The translations under genes were made by a program, and so were the position numbers. A stretch of 64,000 nucleotides of DNA from Streptococcus marmotae (GTDB lineage Bacteria > Bacillota > Bacilli > Lactobacillales > Streptococcaceae): the NCBI RefSeq assembly GCF_001623565.1, contig NZ_CP015196.1, positions 62,001 to 126,000 of the forward strand. Reading direction: 5' to 3'. Shown here piece after piece: positions 9,735-19,152 of the stretch. Every line of letters begins with the position of its first letter. Position 1 is the stretch's first letter. Below the pieces are notes generated by a model that was not told the DNA's origin, did not search any database, and worked only from the letters and a program-made list of their open reading frames with translations.

Positions 9735-11903
9735 CTAAATTTTATTAAAAATATATTGTACACTAAAATAATCTTTTTGAACAGATGGCATCGTCAAACC
9801 AATGTTCATGAGTTCATCTCCATAGAAAGTCTCATTCAACTGCGAGCAGCTATATTGAACTTCTGGGTCTAGTCCTTTCAAGCGTACTTGTATAAGCGGT
9901 GCTTCTGGCTGTGCTAAAATTTTAACAAAGGTAAAGACTGCCTGACTTCGATCCTCATTGACATAAATCGTCGACTGAGTATTGCTCGTTCTTGCTAGAC
10001 GATAAAATTGTCCGTTTTGAATCGTTTGGCGAATAGATTTATAGGTCGCTACCTGCTCAGTAATTTCCTCAATTTCTTCTTTTTCTAAACTCGTCAAATC
10101 CAATTCATAGCCAAATGCTCCCCCCATCATCGCAATGTTGCCACGTGTTTCCAATGGTGTTACTCGACCAACTTGATGATTAGGTACAGCAGATACATGT
10201 GCTCCGATAGAGTTTACTGGATAAATCAAACTCGTTCCTTCTTGGATAGATAATCGACCAATAGCATCGGTATTGTCACTAGCCCAGGCTTGTGGCATGT
10301 AGTACATCATGCCCAAATCATTGCGACCACCTCCACCTGAACAACTTTCAAATAAAATGTGCGGAAAACGTGTGGTTAACTCTTCTAAAATCCGATACAG
10401 CCCTAACATATAGCGATGATGAAATTCATATCGTTCATTATTTGCCAATCTTTCTGGCATGCTAGTAATATTTCGATTCATGTCCCATTTAACATAGGTA
10501 ATAGGTGCTGACTCTAAAATTGATCCAACTGACTCAATAATATAATCACAGACCTGTTCCTGTGATAAATCCAGAACTAGCTGCTCACGGCTATAAATCG
10601 GATCACGACCGGTTATCCCAATTGCCCAATCAGGATGTTTACGATACAAGTCACTATTAATTGAAATCATCTCTGGTTCAAACCATAGACCAAATTCCAT
10701 TCCTAAATCATTAATCGATTGAGCAAGGCCACCTAGACCATTTGGCAATTTTTGCCGATTAACAAACCAATCCCCTAGAGAAGATTCATCATCATTTCGA
10801 CGACCAAACCACCCATCGTCTAATACAAAGAGCTCAATCCCCGTTTGGCTAGCTACTTTAGCTAATTCAAGAATTTTTTCTTCTGTAAAATCAAAGTAGG
10901 TTGCTTCCCAGTTATTAATTAGGATTGGTCTAACTTTATCAACAAAAGGACTTCTCACTAGGTGATACTTGATAAAATTATGACTATCTTGAGTCATGGC
11001 AGCCAGTCCTTGATCTGTATAGGAGATCAAGGCTTCTGGAGTTTGAAAACTTTGATGCTCTTCCAATCGCCAGCTAAATGCCTGGTCATTCAAGCCAATT
11101 CCCCAACGAGTATAATGAAGAGGACTCGTTTCAGCAAATGCCTTAAAATTCCCACTATAGACAAGATGCCCACTATATATTTCACCACTATCTTCTGTAA
11201 TCCTTTCATCTGCCAAGGCAAGAAATGGGGTTTGTGCATGACCTGAAGCGCCCCTAACACTACTGATTTCATAACGTCCACTTGTTAACGGTGTCTGTGT
11301 CCACTCTTTCTCATAAGCATAGCGTCCCATCAGACTGTGCACAACAAAATCTTTTCGCGGCATATCTAACGTAAACGACAAGCATTTTTCAATAGTCGTC
11401 GCATGTTCCCCTGCTGTGATTTTCACTGATCGAGCAAGAAAATTCGCACTTTCAAACACGCTATAAAGCAAGGTGACCGTCACATCTGTCAACGCATCGT
11501 AGAGATCAATTTCTAGTGTCTCCACCTCATCTTCACTACCAAAACTACTTGGAAGCCCTTCCAAAGCAAACTTACCTTTGTAGATCCGATATGTTTGAAA
11601 CTTCAAATCAAGCCCTACTCCAAATTCATTTCGGAGTTCCACACTAGCCATACGAAAATCACCAAGGCCATTACCACTATATTCCAAGGAGAGAGCTTCA
11701 AGTGAGAAGGTTCTATCTCCTGAAATTGGACTTGGAGCAAAAGCACGATCCAAATATGTTATTTTGTTACCTGTACCAAAATGATTTACTTTTTTTCCAA
11801 AATAGCGATGAACCAATTGTTCGTTCTCAAGGACTTGCATCACGTAGGAAAATTCCCTTGTCTGTAAGTGAAATAGTCGATTTTCGGCGAAAAATTTAAT
11901 CAC
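9735..11903 (-). CDS. aga: alpha-galactosidase (GH36)
   Basis: Cytoplasmic GH36 enzyme of 722 residues that removes alpha-1,6-galactose from melibiose and raffinose; sucrose freed from raffinose can then go to GtfA. The nucleophile is Asp474 in VKWDMNRNIT, and the acid/base lies in ASDNTDA (541-547). The start is GTG, 6 nt after AAGGAGAT. It is the first gene of the operon, divergent from msmR, with a cre-like site over its promoter. Confidence 0.95.
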   Translation of the reverse strand: MIKFFAENRLFHLQTREFSYVMQVLENEQLVHRYFGKKVNHFGTGNKITYLDRAFAPSPISGDRTFSLEALSLEYSGNGLGDFRMASVELRNEFGVGLDLKFQTYRIYKGKFALEGLPSSFGSEDEVETLEIDLYDALTDVTVTLLYSVFESANFLARSVKITAGEHATTIEKCLSFTLDMPRKDFVVHSLMGRYAYEKEWTQTPLTSGRYEISSVRGASGHAQTPFLALADERITEDSGEIYSGHLVYSGNFKAFAETSPLHYTRWGIGLNDQAFSWRLEEHQSFQTPEALISYTDQGLAAMTQDSHNFIKYHLVRSPFVDKVRPILINNWEATYFDFTEEKILELAKVASQTGIELFVLDDGWFGRRNDDESSLGDWFVNRQKLPNGLGGLAQSINDLGMEFGLWFEPEMISINSDLYRKHPDWAIGITGRDPIYSREQLVLDLSQEQVCDYIIESVGSILESAPITYVKWDMNRNITSMPERLANNERYEFHHRYMLGLYRILEELTTRFPHILFESCSGGGGRNDLGMMYYMPQAWASDNTDAIGRLSIQEGTSLIYPVNSIGAHVSAVPNHQVGRVTPLETRGNIAMMGGAFGYELDLTSLEKEEIEEITEQVATYKSIRQTIQNGQFYRLARTSNTQSTIYVNEDRSQAVFTFVKILAQPEAPLIQVRLKGLDPEVQYSCSQLNETFYGDELMNIGLTMPSVQKDYFSVQYIFNKI

Positions 11904-11925
11904 TTTTTATCTCCTTTATCTTTCT

Positions 11926-11960
11926 TATAGTAACAATTATAACAATTGTAAGCGTTTTTA
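11926..11960 (-). promoter_or_regulatory. aga-msm operon promoter with cre-like and MsmR-like sites
   Basis: On the minus strand an extended -10 TGTTATAAT lies near 11932-11940. Just upstream, TGTAAGCGTTTTTA (11947-11960, plus-strand reading) matches 13 of 14 positions of the cre consensus. TAACAATT is repeated in tandem (TAACAATTATAACAATTG), a plausible AraC-type direct-repeat site for MsmR. This fits activation by MsmR and CcpA repression; both are inferred. Confidence 0.6.
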
Positions 11961-12014
11961 AGAATGGATTTTTGTTACTAAGACATGGTATAATGTTTCC
12001 TGAGAGGTTAAGCA

Positions 12015-12854
12015 ATGAATATCTTAAATACATACTATGAACTTGAGGGCCACAATGTGGATTTAAATGTAGACCACTATGGGGCTGAACAATGCGACAT
12101 CAACTATTCTTTTGGACCATCTGTCCGTGATAATTATGTCCTCCATTTTATTCTATCAGGCAAGGGACGGTTTACAGTTAAGGGAAATACAACTGAATTG
12201 CAAGCAGGGGATCTATTTGTTCTCCCTCAAAACGAAGTAACCTTTTATCAAGCAGATAGCAAGGAGCCTTGGTCTTATATATGGGTCGGTTTCAGTGGGT
12301 CTCGTGCTCAAGCAATCCTCCAACAAACCCAATTATTGGAAGAATATTTCCTCCATTCAACTCTTTCCTCGCCCATTTTAAAAACAATGCAAACTATTAC
12401 AAAAATTCCCATTCATAAACTAAATATCGTCACCGAACTCCAATTAGTAGGACAACTACAAACTTTACTGGCACAACTAATTGATGAATTTCCAAATAAG
12501 CAACTTTACGAAGCAACTAATTTAGCTCAAAACTATGTCCAACAAGCAATAAAGATGATCCATAGTCTCTACGATAAGCCCCTAAAGGTTACTGAAATAG
12601 CGGGAAAATTATCCCTAAGTCGTAGCTACCTGTATAAAATTTTCAAAAAAGAGACGGGGTATTCCATCAAAGATTATATCATCCGAGTGAAAATGAATCG
12701 TTGCTGTGAGCTCCTTCTCCATTCTGAGTTGACAATTACAGAGGTAGCTTTTTCTGTTGGTTACTTGGATCCTCTGACTTTTAGTTCTGTTTTCAAGCAT
12801 CACTTTCATATGAGTCCCAGTGACTATCGAAAACAACATATTTCTTCAGATTAA
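12015..12854 (+). CDS. msmR: AraC-family regulator of the msm operon
   Basis: A 279-residue regulator with an N-terminal cupin-like sugar-sensing half (ADSKEPWSYIWVGFSG near 75-90) and a C-terminal double helix-turn-helix (SRSYLYKIFKKETGYSIKDY near 202-221, then VAFSVGYLDPLTFSSVFKHH). It is divergent from aga and 111 bp away, the position of msmR in S. mutans, where it activates the operon. Its promoter has an extended -10 TGGTATAAT at 11987-11995 and a GAGAGGTT ribosome site. Confidence 0.92.
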   Translation: MNILNTYYELEGHNVDLNVDHYGAEQCDINYSFGPSVRDNYVLHFILSGKGRFTVKGNTTELQAGDLFVLPQNEVTFYQADSKEPWSYIWVGFSGSRAQAILQQTQLLEEYFLHSTLSSPILKTMQTITKIPIHKLNIVTELQLVGQLQTLLAQLIDEFPNKQLYEATNLAQNYVQQAIKMIHSLYDKPLKVTEIAGKLSLSRSYLYKIFKKETGYSIKDYIIRVKMNRCCELLLHSELTITEVAFSVGYLDPLTFSSVFKHHFHMSPSDYRKQHISSD

Positions 12855-12873
12855 TACTTTTCAAAAATCATGC

Positions 12874-12911
12874 AAAAAGCATTATTTGCCTAGCTGCAAA
12901 TAATGCTTTTT
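12874..12911. terminator. bidirectional terminator between msmR and the IgA1-type protease gene
   Basis: A perfect 16-bp inverted repeat (AAAAAGCATTATTTGC and its complement) has a 6-nt loop and gives T-runs on both strands. It serves both convergent genes. Confidence 0.92.
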
Positions 12912-12915
12912 CAAT

Positions 12916-15900
12916 CTATTGATAAATCGAATTTCTAAAGTCATCTGTCTCAAGTAAATAAGCACGGTAAATGGCTTCTTTCAGTGCAAAGAGATTTGGT
13001 GTTGCTTTCTTCGCCTTAAAGGCCGCAAGGTCTGCCTGAATAGCCTCGTTTATCAAACGTTTCAGCGTTTCTGGAGTTGCTGTATAGGTCTGCTTATTAT
13101 AAGTAAAGGTGACAGGCTTCAACTGTGCGACCTTATCTAAGCGACGTTTGTACATGGCTTTTTTAAAGTCATGGAAGTTTGAAAACTCATCGTTGGTAAT
13201 TTTCTTGAGAATATACTCATCGTTAAAAGCTTTTCCTGCTGCCAACGCTTCGGCACGATATTGGTTGGATAAATAAGCTATCAATCCATCATATCCTGTT
13301 TCAGCTAGCACTTCATAAGCTAAGCGTTTGATGCTCAAGCTGTCTGAAGAGCCATTTGGATTGGTCAAGCCACTATAATTCGCTGCGAATAAAGGTGCGG
13401 TTTCGTAACCATTTTTGCCAATCTTGTTTTTATTGCTATGAAGGACATGCGTACCCAGAAGAATATCATTATCCACCAGATCGTTCACACTTGTAAAGGA
13501 CAGCTGGTTCATCTCTTCCGCAGTTATTTGACGAAGTTTCGACTCACCTAGCTCATTTAAGCGTTCCAACTTCTTGTAGAACAGAGCTTGCTCTTCTTTT
13601 GGTAATTTAACCAAGGCGTTGCCTTCTAAGGCTTCTAAGGTATAGAGAACATCCATACGACCTTGGACGTATTCTTTTAAGTCGTTTGGAGTTTGGAAGC
13701 GATCCACCGACAAATTATGAACACGATTATTCACGAATTGACCTCCGCCAACTGTTGAAAAGTCTACGTGAGTGTTGAGTGCAAAAATAGCATTAGTAGC
13801 TGAAGTTGTCGATTGCAAGAGACCTTGAGCATAGATTTCTGCTCCAAATGCTTCTCGACGGCCATTTCCTCCAAGATAAATCGTCCCATCTAAATTATGG
13901 GTCATTTCATGAGTAAACACAGATTGCCCGTAGACATTTAGCATCGTATCAATGACAAAATGCACTAAGTTACCTGTCGCATACGCCCCTAAACCATTTG
14001 AAGTATAGTATTTTCCAATTGGCGCAAAGAAATCGGTCATACGGCTTGAGGCTTTTTCTCCAAAGCTCGGCATCCAATAAGCTGGCTTGTCTCCGAACCT
14101 CGGTATAGAATAACCATCCCAAGATGGAATCGGCATATCATTTCGACTAAATAACCGGTCTTTAACAGCAGGTTTTGCCATTCGATACCAGAAATCAAAA
14201 TGATCTCGTTGCACCTTCGCATAGTAATCGACTACTTTATTGACACGCTCTAATTCACTTGCATACTTCTCAGGATTCGTTTCTTTGAGCGACATATCCA
14301 TGTATCGGTCATACATCCCAAATGACAAAGTTGTCATATTACTCATGATGTAGATGCCTTCAGTGGTCAAGTTCAAAAGTGGTAAGATCATGCGAGGGTG
14401 GTCAATACGATTTAGTTGATCATAAATTTGATAAGGCTGGTCAGGTCGTTCCTTAGACTGTTCTTCTGCTATATGAGCTTTGGTTGCTGACTTAAACCAA
14501 TCATTTTCGCTAAGAGTGGTAAATCTTGTACGGTAGGCGCTCAAATAATCACGGAGTTTCGCATAGCCAGATACTGGGGCAATCCATTTCTCATAGGTAG
14601 CTGGGTTGTTTTTTATCAATAATGAATCATTGCCCATACGACCGAGATTTGCTAGCCATTCAAGACTGTTGACTTGCTTACCAAAGAAGTTTTGATAGAA
14701 GGTAGCGAGTTCCCCAACATTCATATCACCAAATTGAATCTTATAGAGGCGGTTGAGATAGCTTGCTCCCACAAGTATCGCAACAGCATTCTTTTTCATG
14801 TAGTCCTTCATCTGCTCTTTGAGCGGTGTTGTTGTAAAGTCTCCTGCGACACTTTGGGCAAGCGCTGCTTCAAAGACTTCCTTGGCACGGCTATGAACTT
14901 CTTTAAAGGAATCCTTGAGATAAAGAACTTCTAAAATTTCTTTCTGATAAGTTTCAATTGGTGAGTGATTCGGAGTATCTATTTCCGCCTCAGGATGACC
15001 TTGGGTGACCTTCCAGACATCTTCTGAAAAGTACTCCAATCCTTCTACTCGCTTCATCGCTGTTGCAATAACTTCTGCCGGATCTGACATAAATTGTTCT
15101 GGCGTGTAGAGCAGGTCTGTTCCCGTCAGTTTATACTCTTGAATAGTATCAGAAGCGAAGGTTGATCCTGGAGTGACGGCTACGTATTCTACTGTACCGT
15201 CTCCGTAGTTTAAGAGCAGACGATTGATAGCAGACTTGTCCTTGTAGAAATCAGCCACAACTTGCTTGTCTTTCATCGGAACAACTGAGACGAGCTTGGT
15301 GGTGTATAACTTACTTGAAGAGTCAATCTTATTCCCTTGCTTGACAATATATTCACGATTGTAGAACGGCAAGAGTTTTTCCGTATTGCGATAAGCCATC
15401 TCACGCGCTGCCTCATAGTTTGGCAAGCTACTGTAATCAATGGTTTTCGATGTTTGACCAACAGATGATTCTTTGTCTGCTAAGGTAGCGGTTAGCCCCA
15501 TGGCTTTGATTGTTTCAGCAGCAACTTCTGCCGTCACTTCGGAAATCTTATTGGACTTCACATTAGCCGTGGCTTTTCCTGCAACGCCATAAACTTCTGT
15601 TGCATTGAAACCGTCCCCCGTACCATTTAAGGTTGAACCGTTTGTGACAGGAAGAGCAGATACGATGCGATTAAAGACTGATCGTCCTGCATTTCCACTG
15701 ACAGCACCGACTCGGCCTCCACCTTTATTTGCTAATAGACCTTCCACATAAACATCGGATACTGTGACCTTTCCTGTAGCAGTTCCGAGAACTCCACCAA
15801 ATTCTTGTCCTGCCTTGACCTTAGTATCAATCATCACATGTGCATGTACTTTTTCGAGAGTACTATTGCCAATTTGCCCTACGACACCACCCGATTTCAT

Positions 15901-18702
15901 TTCTGTATCGCTTGCTGTGGTAGCAATTTTCATATTGACATCAACATTACGAATACTTGTATTTGATTGAGCAGAATACACTAAACCAGCAATATTATTT
16001 GGAGCTGTAATACTGCCTTCAATCGCTACATTCTCAATCTTGGTTCCTGTCGCTTGATTCACAAGTGAAGCGACATTGGGTCTTGTCGACTGAATAGCCA
16101 CATCAGCTAGATTGAGATTGGACAAAGTTGCTCCATTTGTACTTTCAAAGAGCGGGGCTTGCAAACCATAAATTGTGTAATTTTTTCCATCATGCAGACC
16201 ATTTAGGGTTCCTGTAAACAGAGCGGTTACATAGCTCGCCTCTGGCTTGTCCATCTCTCCTGCACTCAAGTCAGCTCCCAAAGTGAATGTTCCACTTGGA
16301 TTTGCATTGATCGAATTGATCAAATCTTTGAAAGAAGTATAGACACCATTTTGTGCTGGAGCAATCCGGCCAATCCTAAAGCTGTAGTCATCATCATAGT
16401 CGCCCGCTGTGTTTCGCTGAACGAGTTCAGGATGAGTAGCAACTACTTTAAAGCCATTGCCGTCAGCCACGATTGCCTTGATAGGCAGTTGAACTTCCTT
16501 GCCCGTTTCAGAAACAAAACTTGCAAAATAATCACCGACAGCACCAACTTCTGATAAACTGATAACCTTTGTCTTCACTCCATTTTTGTATGTGTAAAGC
16601 GCAAGATCACGTAGATTTTTCAGTTCAATCTGCTTGCGCTCCAAGACAAACGGTTCCACACGTTCTAGCATTTCACGCGCTTGCTCAGCTCCTGTATGAT
16701 ACTCAAAAATCGTTTTGAGCTGGTAGTCTACATCATAATCCAATCCTGGAATCACTGTTCCAGCCAATTTTTCCTTGGTCAAGATGACTTCTTTAACCAA
16801 GGTATCTCCTGAATAAATCTGAGCAGTAGCAGAAATAAAGGTATTGTCAGGATCAGTCAATTGATAGGTTACTCGAACTGATTTGTCCTTGTCTTGCTTT
16901 TCTAGGCTTTGCAACTCCAAGGTCGGCTTGGTGAAAGCTTTGTTTTGCAGAGCAGCTTCTGCTGCTTCTAAATTTTTCAGAGCCTCTTCTACCTTCTGCT
17001 TAGCTTCAGTAATAGCTTCTGGACTTGCAGTTTGGTCTACAATTGTAGCATTCGCCTCTGCTAGAATCGCAAGGGCTTTTTCTTTCGCTGCTTGATAGGC
17101 TGCCACACTTTCTGGTGTTTTGTTGGTCGTATCAACTTCTTTTTGTGAACCTTGATCTAATTTATCAGCCGCTACCATCAGCTCAAGTGGAGCAAGTGGT
17201 TTCGTTACAGTCAACACCTCTTCTCCCAAGACATCAACATGTTTTTCTGGTTCTGGAGTAACTGGAACGACTGGTTCAGATGTAGACGGAACTTCAGCCT
17301 CTGGCTCCGCAGGAGTAACTGGAACAACTGGTTCAGATGTGGACGGAGCTTCAACCTCTGGTTCCGCAGGAACAACTGGAACAACTGGTTCGGATGTGGA
17401 CGGAGCTTCAACCTCTGGTTCCGCAGGAACAACTGGAACAACTGGTTCGGATGTGGACGGAGCTTCAACCTCTGGTTCCGCAGGAATAACTGGAACAACT
17501 GGTTCGGATGTGGACGGAGCTTCAACCTCTGGTTCCGCAGGAACAACTGGAACGACTGGTTCGGATGTGAACGGAGCTTCAACCTCTGGTTCCGCAGGAG
17601 TAACTGGAAGTTCTGACGAAGAGCCAACATCAGGAGTTGGTTGCTCTTCTGGACTGGATTCAACTGGGACTTCCTCTAATCGTAAATCAGGTTTATCAAC
17701 TGTTGGAACATTTTCACGCGGGACTTCATAGTGCGGAACTTCGTCTACTGGTAAATCAGGTTTATCAACTGTCGGAATATCTTCACGCGGAACTTCATGG
17801 CGTGGAACTTCGTCTACTGGTAAGACCGGTTTATCGACCATCGGAATATTTTCACGCGGGACTTCATAGTTCTTTTCTGGTGTTGGAATAACAGGTTTGG
17901 TCGGAACAGCTGGTGAGACCGGATTAGTGGGAACGACTGGCGATGGGTTAGATGGCAGTTCCTCTACTGGAGAACTTGGTTCAACTGGCACCTCTTTGTT
18001 TGGCAATTCTGATGAGGAAGGTGCCTCTTGCGGTATAGCTGGATCTACCAATTCCTTTAACGTCTCTGTTCCCATATTTTGGACAGAAGATACTGGTGAC
18101 TCTGTTCCCTTTCCTGTATCCATTTTAGGCGCATGTTCGACAATATAACCAACGAAGCGATATCCTTCAATATCACGTACCGTTTCTGGTAAAATCGTTC
18201 CATTTGCCACTGCAAATTCTTGCGTATAATTAGCAAAGAGAGTATGTGTAATAGCTGATACTTCTGCCACAGGTAGAACCTGGCCAAGACTGGTTACGAC
18301 AAAAGCGGTCGCAAGCCAAGCTTTCTTTTTCTTATGAAAACTCACCGCACACACCAACAAGGCAGCTCCAGCAATAATTGTGAGGATTGAACGTTCTCTC
18401 ATTCCCGTAGCTGGCAAGGCTTGCTGATCATTTGATACAGGGCGGTAAACCATGTAATAGGTTGTATCTCCAGAGACAACATCCGATGGCAAGGAACTAG
18501 TGATCAGCTTTTTCTCATCTTCTGTCAATTCTTCTTCACTAACATAGTGATAGGTAAGATGTGCTGTTTCTCCTTGCTCTTCAGCTCGTACAAGCGTTGG
18601 TGACAAGGCACCAACCAGACTCATTCCCAATAAAACAGAAGCTGCTCCAATTGAGAATTTTCGTATCGAAAAACGACTAATCTGTCGATATAATTCTTTC
18701 AT
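12916..18702 (-). CDS. IgA1-type zinc metalloprotease (M26), cell-surface
   Basis: A giant secreted peptidase of about 1928 residues. The ATG at 18702 is preferred over one 27 bp upstream because it follows AGAGGAG and begins a YSIRK-type signal peptide. As in other streptococcal M26 proteases, a sorting motif LPATG is near the N-terminus (96-100), followed by two hydrophobic helices. Then come Pro-rich repeats (three of about 20 aa, six of 19 aa), a FIVAR-like helical segment, GLUG-type repeats, and the catalytic domain with HEMTH (His1598) and a downstream Glu in EAFGAEIYAQ. Likely substrates are host IgA1 or other glycoproteins; which one cannot be told from sequence (ZmpB/ZmpC relatives). 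Confidence 0.92.
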   Translation of the reverse strand: MKELYRQISRFSIRKFSIGAASVLLGMSLVGALSPTLVRAEEQGETAHLTYHYVSEEELTEDEKKLITSSLPSDVVSGDTTYYMVYRPVSNDQQALPATGMRERSILTIIAGAALLVCAVSFHKKKKAWLATAFVVTSLGQVLPVAEVSAITHTLFANYTQEFAVANGTILPETVRDIEGYRFVGYIVEHAPKMDTGKGTESPVSSVQNMGTETLKELVDPAIPQEAPSSSELPNKEVPVEPSSPVEELPSNPSPVVPTNPVSPAVPTKPVIPTPEKNYEVPRENIPMVDKPVLPVDEVPRHEVPREDIPTVDKPDLPVDEVPHYEVPRENVPTVDKPDLRLEEVPVESSPEEQPTPDVGSSSELPVTPAEPEVEAPFTSEPVVPVVPAEPEVEAPSTSEPVVPVIPAEPEVEAPSTSEPVVPVVPAEPEVEAPSTSEPVVPVVPAEPEVEAPSTSEPVVPVTPAEPEAEVPSTSEPVVPVTPEPEKHVDVLGEEVLTVTKPLAPLELMVAADKLDQGSQKEVDTTNKTPESVAAYQAAKEKALAILAEANATIVDQTASPEAITEAKQKVEEALKNLEAAEAALQNKAFTKPTLELQSLEKQDKDKSVRVTYQLTDPDNTFISATAQIYSGDTLVKEVILTKEKLAGTVIPGLDYDVDYQLKTIFEYHTGAEQAREMLERVEPFVLERKQIELKNLRDLALYTYKNGVKTKVISLSEVGAVGDYFASFVSETGKEVQLPIKAIVADGNGFKVVATHPELVQRNTAGDYDDDYSFRIGRIAPAQNGVYTSFKDLINSINANPSGTFTLGADLSAGEMDKPEASYVTALFTGTLNGLHDGKNYTIYGLQAPLFESTNGATLSNLNLADVAIQSTRPNVASLVNQATGTKIENVAIEGSITAPNNIAGLVYSAQSNTSIRNVDVNMKIATTASDTEMKSGGVVGQIGNSTLEKVHAHVMIDTKVKAGQEFGGVLGTATGKVTVSDVYVEGLLANKGGGRVGAVSGNAGRSVFNRIVSALPVTNGSTLNGTGDGFNATEVYGVAGKATANVKSNKISEVTAEVAAETIKAMGLTATLADKESSVGQTSKTIDYSSLPNYEAAREMAYRNTEKLLPFYNREYIVKQGNKIDSSSKLYTTKLVSVVPMKDKQVVADFYKDKSAINRLLLNYGDGTVEYVAVTPGSTFASDTIQEYKLTGTDLLYTPEQFMSDPAEVIATAMKRVEGLEYFSEDVWKVTQGHPEAEIDTPNHSPIETYQKEILEVLYLKDSFKEVHSRAKEVFEAALAQSVAGDFTTTPLKEQMKDYMKKNAVAILVGASYLNRLYKIQFGDMNVGELATFYQNFFGKQVNSLEWLANLGRMGNDSLLIKNNPATYEKWIAPVSGYAKLRDYLSAYRTRFTTLSENDWFKSATKAHIAEEQSKERPDQPYQIYDQLNRIDHPRMILPLLNLTTEGIYIMSNMTTLSFGMYDRYMDMSLKETNPEKYASELERVNKVVDYYAKVQRDHFDFWYRMAKPAVKDRLFSRNDMPIPSWDGYSIPRFGDKPAYWMPSFGEKASSRMTDFFAPIGKYYTSNGLGAYATGNLVHFVIDTMLNVYGQSVFTHEMTHNLDGTIYLGGNGRREAFGAEIYAQGLLQSTTSATNAIFALNTHVDFSTVGGGQFVNNRVHNLSVDRFQTPNDLKEYVQGRMDVLYTLEALEGNALVKLPKEEQALFYKKLERLNELGESKLRQITAEEMNQLSFTSVNDLVDNDILLGTHVLHSNKNKIGKNGYETAPLFAANYSGLTNPNGSSDSLSIKRLAYEVLAETGYDGLIAYLSNQYRAEALAAGKAFNDEYILKKITNDEFSNFHDFKKAMYKRRLDKVAQLKPVTFTYNKQTYTATPETLKRLINEAIQADLAAFKAKKATPNLFALKEAIYRAYLLETDDFRNSIYQ
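17264..17606 (-). repeat. 57-bp tandem repeats in the protease gene
   Basis: About six near-identical 57-bp units encode PAEPEVEAPSTSEPVVPVV (19 residues). The unit length is divisible by three and every frame stays open, which produces spurious ORFs in other frames. A second set of three roughly 60-bp units at about 17680-17870 encodes variants of VPRENIPTVDKPDLPVDE. These form a Pro/Glu-rich wall-spanning stalk and are likely to vary in copy number. Confidence 0.9.
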
Positions 18703-18837
18703 TGCTTCTCCTCTTCCAGCATATTTCATAAAAGACTCTAATGAGTCGAGCTATACTTATTATCATACCATAGATTAGCACAATTAACACTTATTATTGT
18801 TTGACTACGCTAGTTCTTGGCCAACATTTCTACAGAA

Positions 18838-18867
18838 AGCAAAAAGGACTTTTTAAAAGCCCTTTCT
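18838..18867 (-). terminator. terminator after the chorismate mutase gene
   Basis: On the minus strand AAAGGGCTTTT pairs with AAAAAGTCCTTT, followed by T's, immediately after the chorismate mutase stop. Confidence 0.75.
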
Positions 18868-18870
18868 TCT

Positions 18871-19140
18871 TTATTCATCATCCAATTGTTTTTGTTGATA
18901 GGCACGAGATAACCGCATCATCTCCGTATATAATTCTGTCAACGGCTGACGCAATGTCTCGTCATTGAGATAGCTACAAACTTTTTCAATGACTTGTGCT
19001 TCACGTCCACTATCCAAAACAGGAAGACCGTGTCCTTTCTTAATGGCTACAACTTCTAAAGCTGTCTGCATTCGCTCTTCAAACAAACGCACCAATTCTT
19101 TGTCAATCTGATCAATTTTTTCTCTTTGTTTTGATAACAT
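18871..19140 (-). CDS. chorismate mutase, AroQ type
   Basis: An 89-residue all-helical chorismate mutase that converts chorismate to prephenate for Phe/Tyr synthesis. AroQ hallmarks include the N-terminal REKIDQIDKELVRLFEERM and the central VAIKKGHGLPVLDSGREAQV. It is a stand-alone monofunctional enzyme and the last gene of a four-gene operon, 12 bp after the permease gene. Confidence 0.92.
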   Translation of the reverse strand: MLSKQREKIDQIDKELVRLFEERMQTALEVVAIKKGHGLPVLDSGREAQVIEKVCSYLNDETLRQPLTELYTEMMRLSRAYQQKQLDDE

Positions 19141-19152
19141 GTTAACATTCTC

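Noticed and set aside
17264..17606. Possible CRISPR array
   Set aside because: Repeats are contiguous 57-bp coding units without unique spacers, inside a Pro-rich protein segment.
17211..17731. Long ORFs on both strands in the 57-bp repeat region
   Set aside because: The repeat unit is a multiple of three and lacks stops in several frames, so extra frames stay open by arithmetic. Only the minus-strand protease frame has domains and a start signal.
18400..18417. LPATG as a normal C-terminal sorting signal
   Set aside because: It is near the N-terminus of a continuous 1.9-kb-residue frame, which is the usual place for M26 proteases, so it is not evidence of a separate small surface protein.
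12916..18729. Start of the protease at the ATG 27 bp further upstream
   Set aside because: That ATG has no ribosome site, while the internal ATG follows AGAGGAG and begins the signal peptide.
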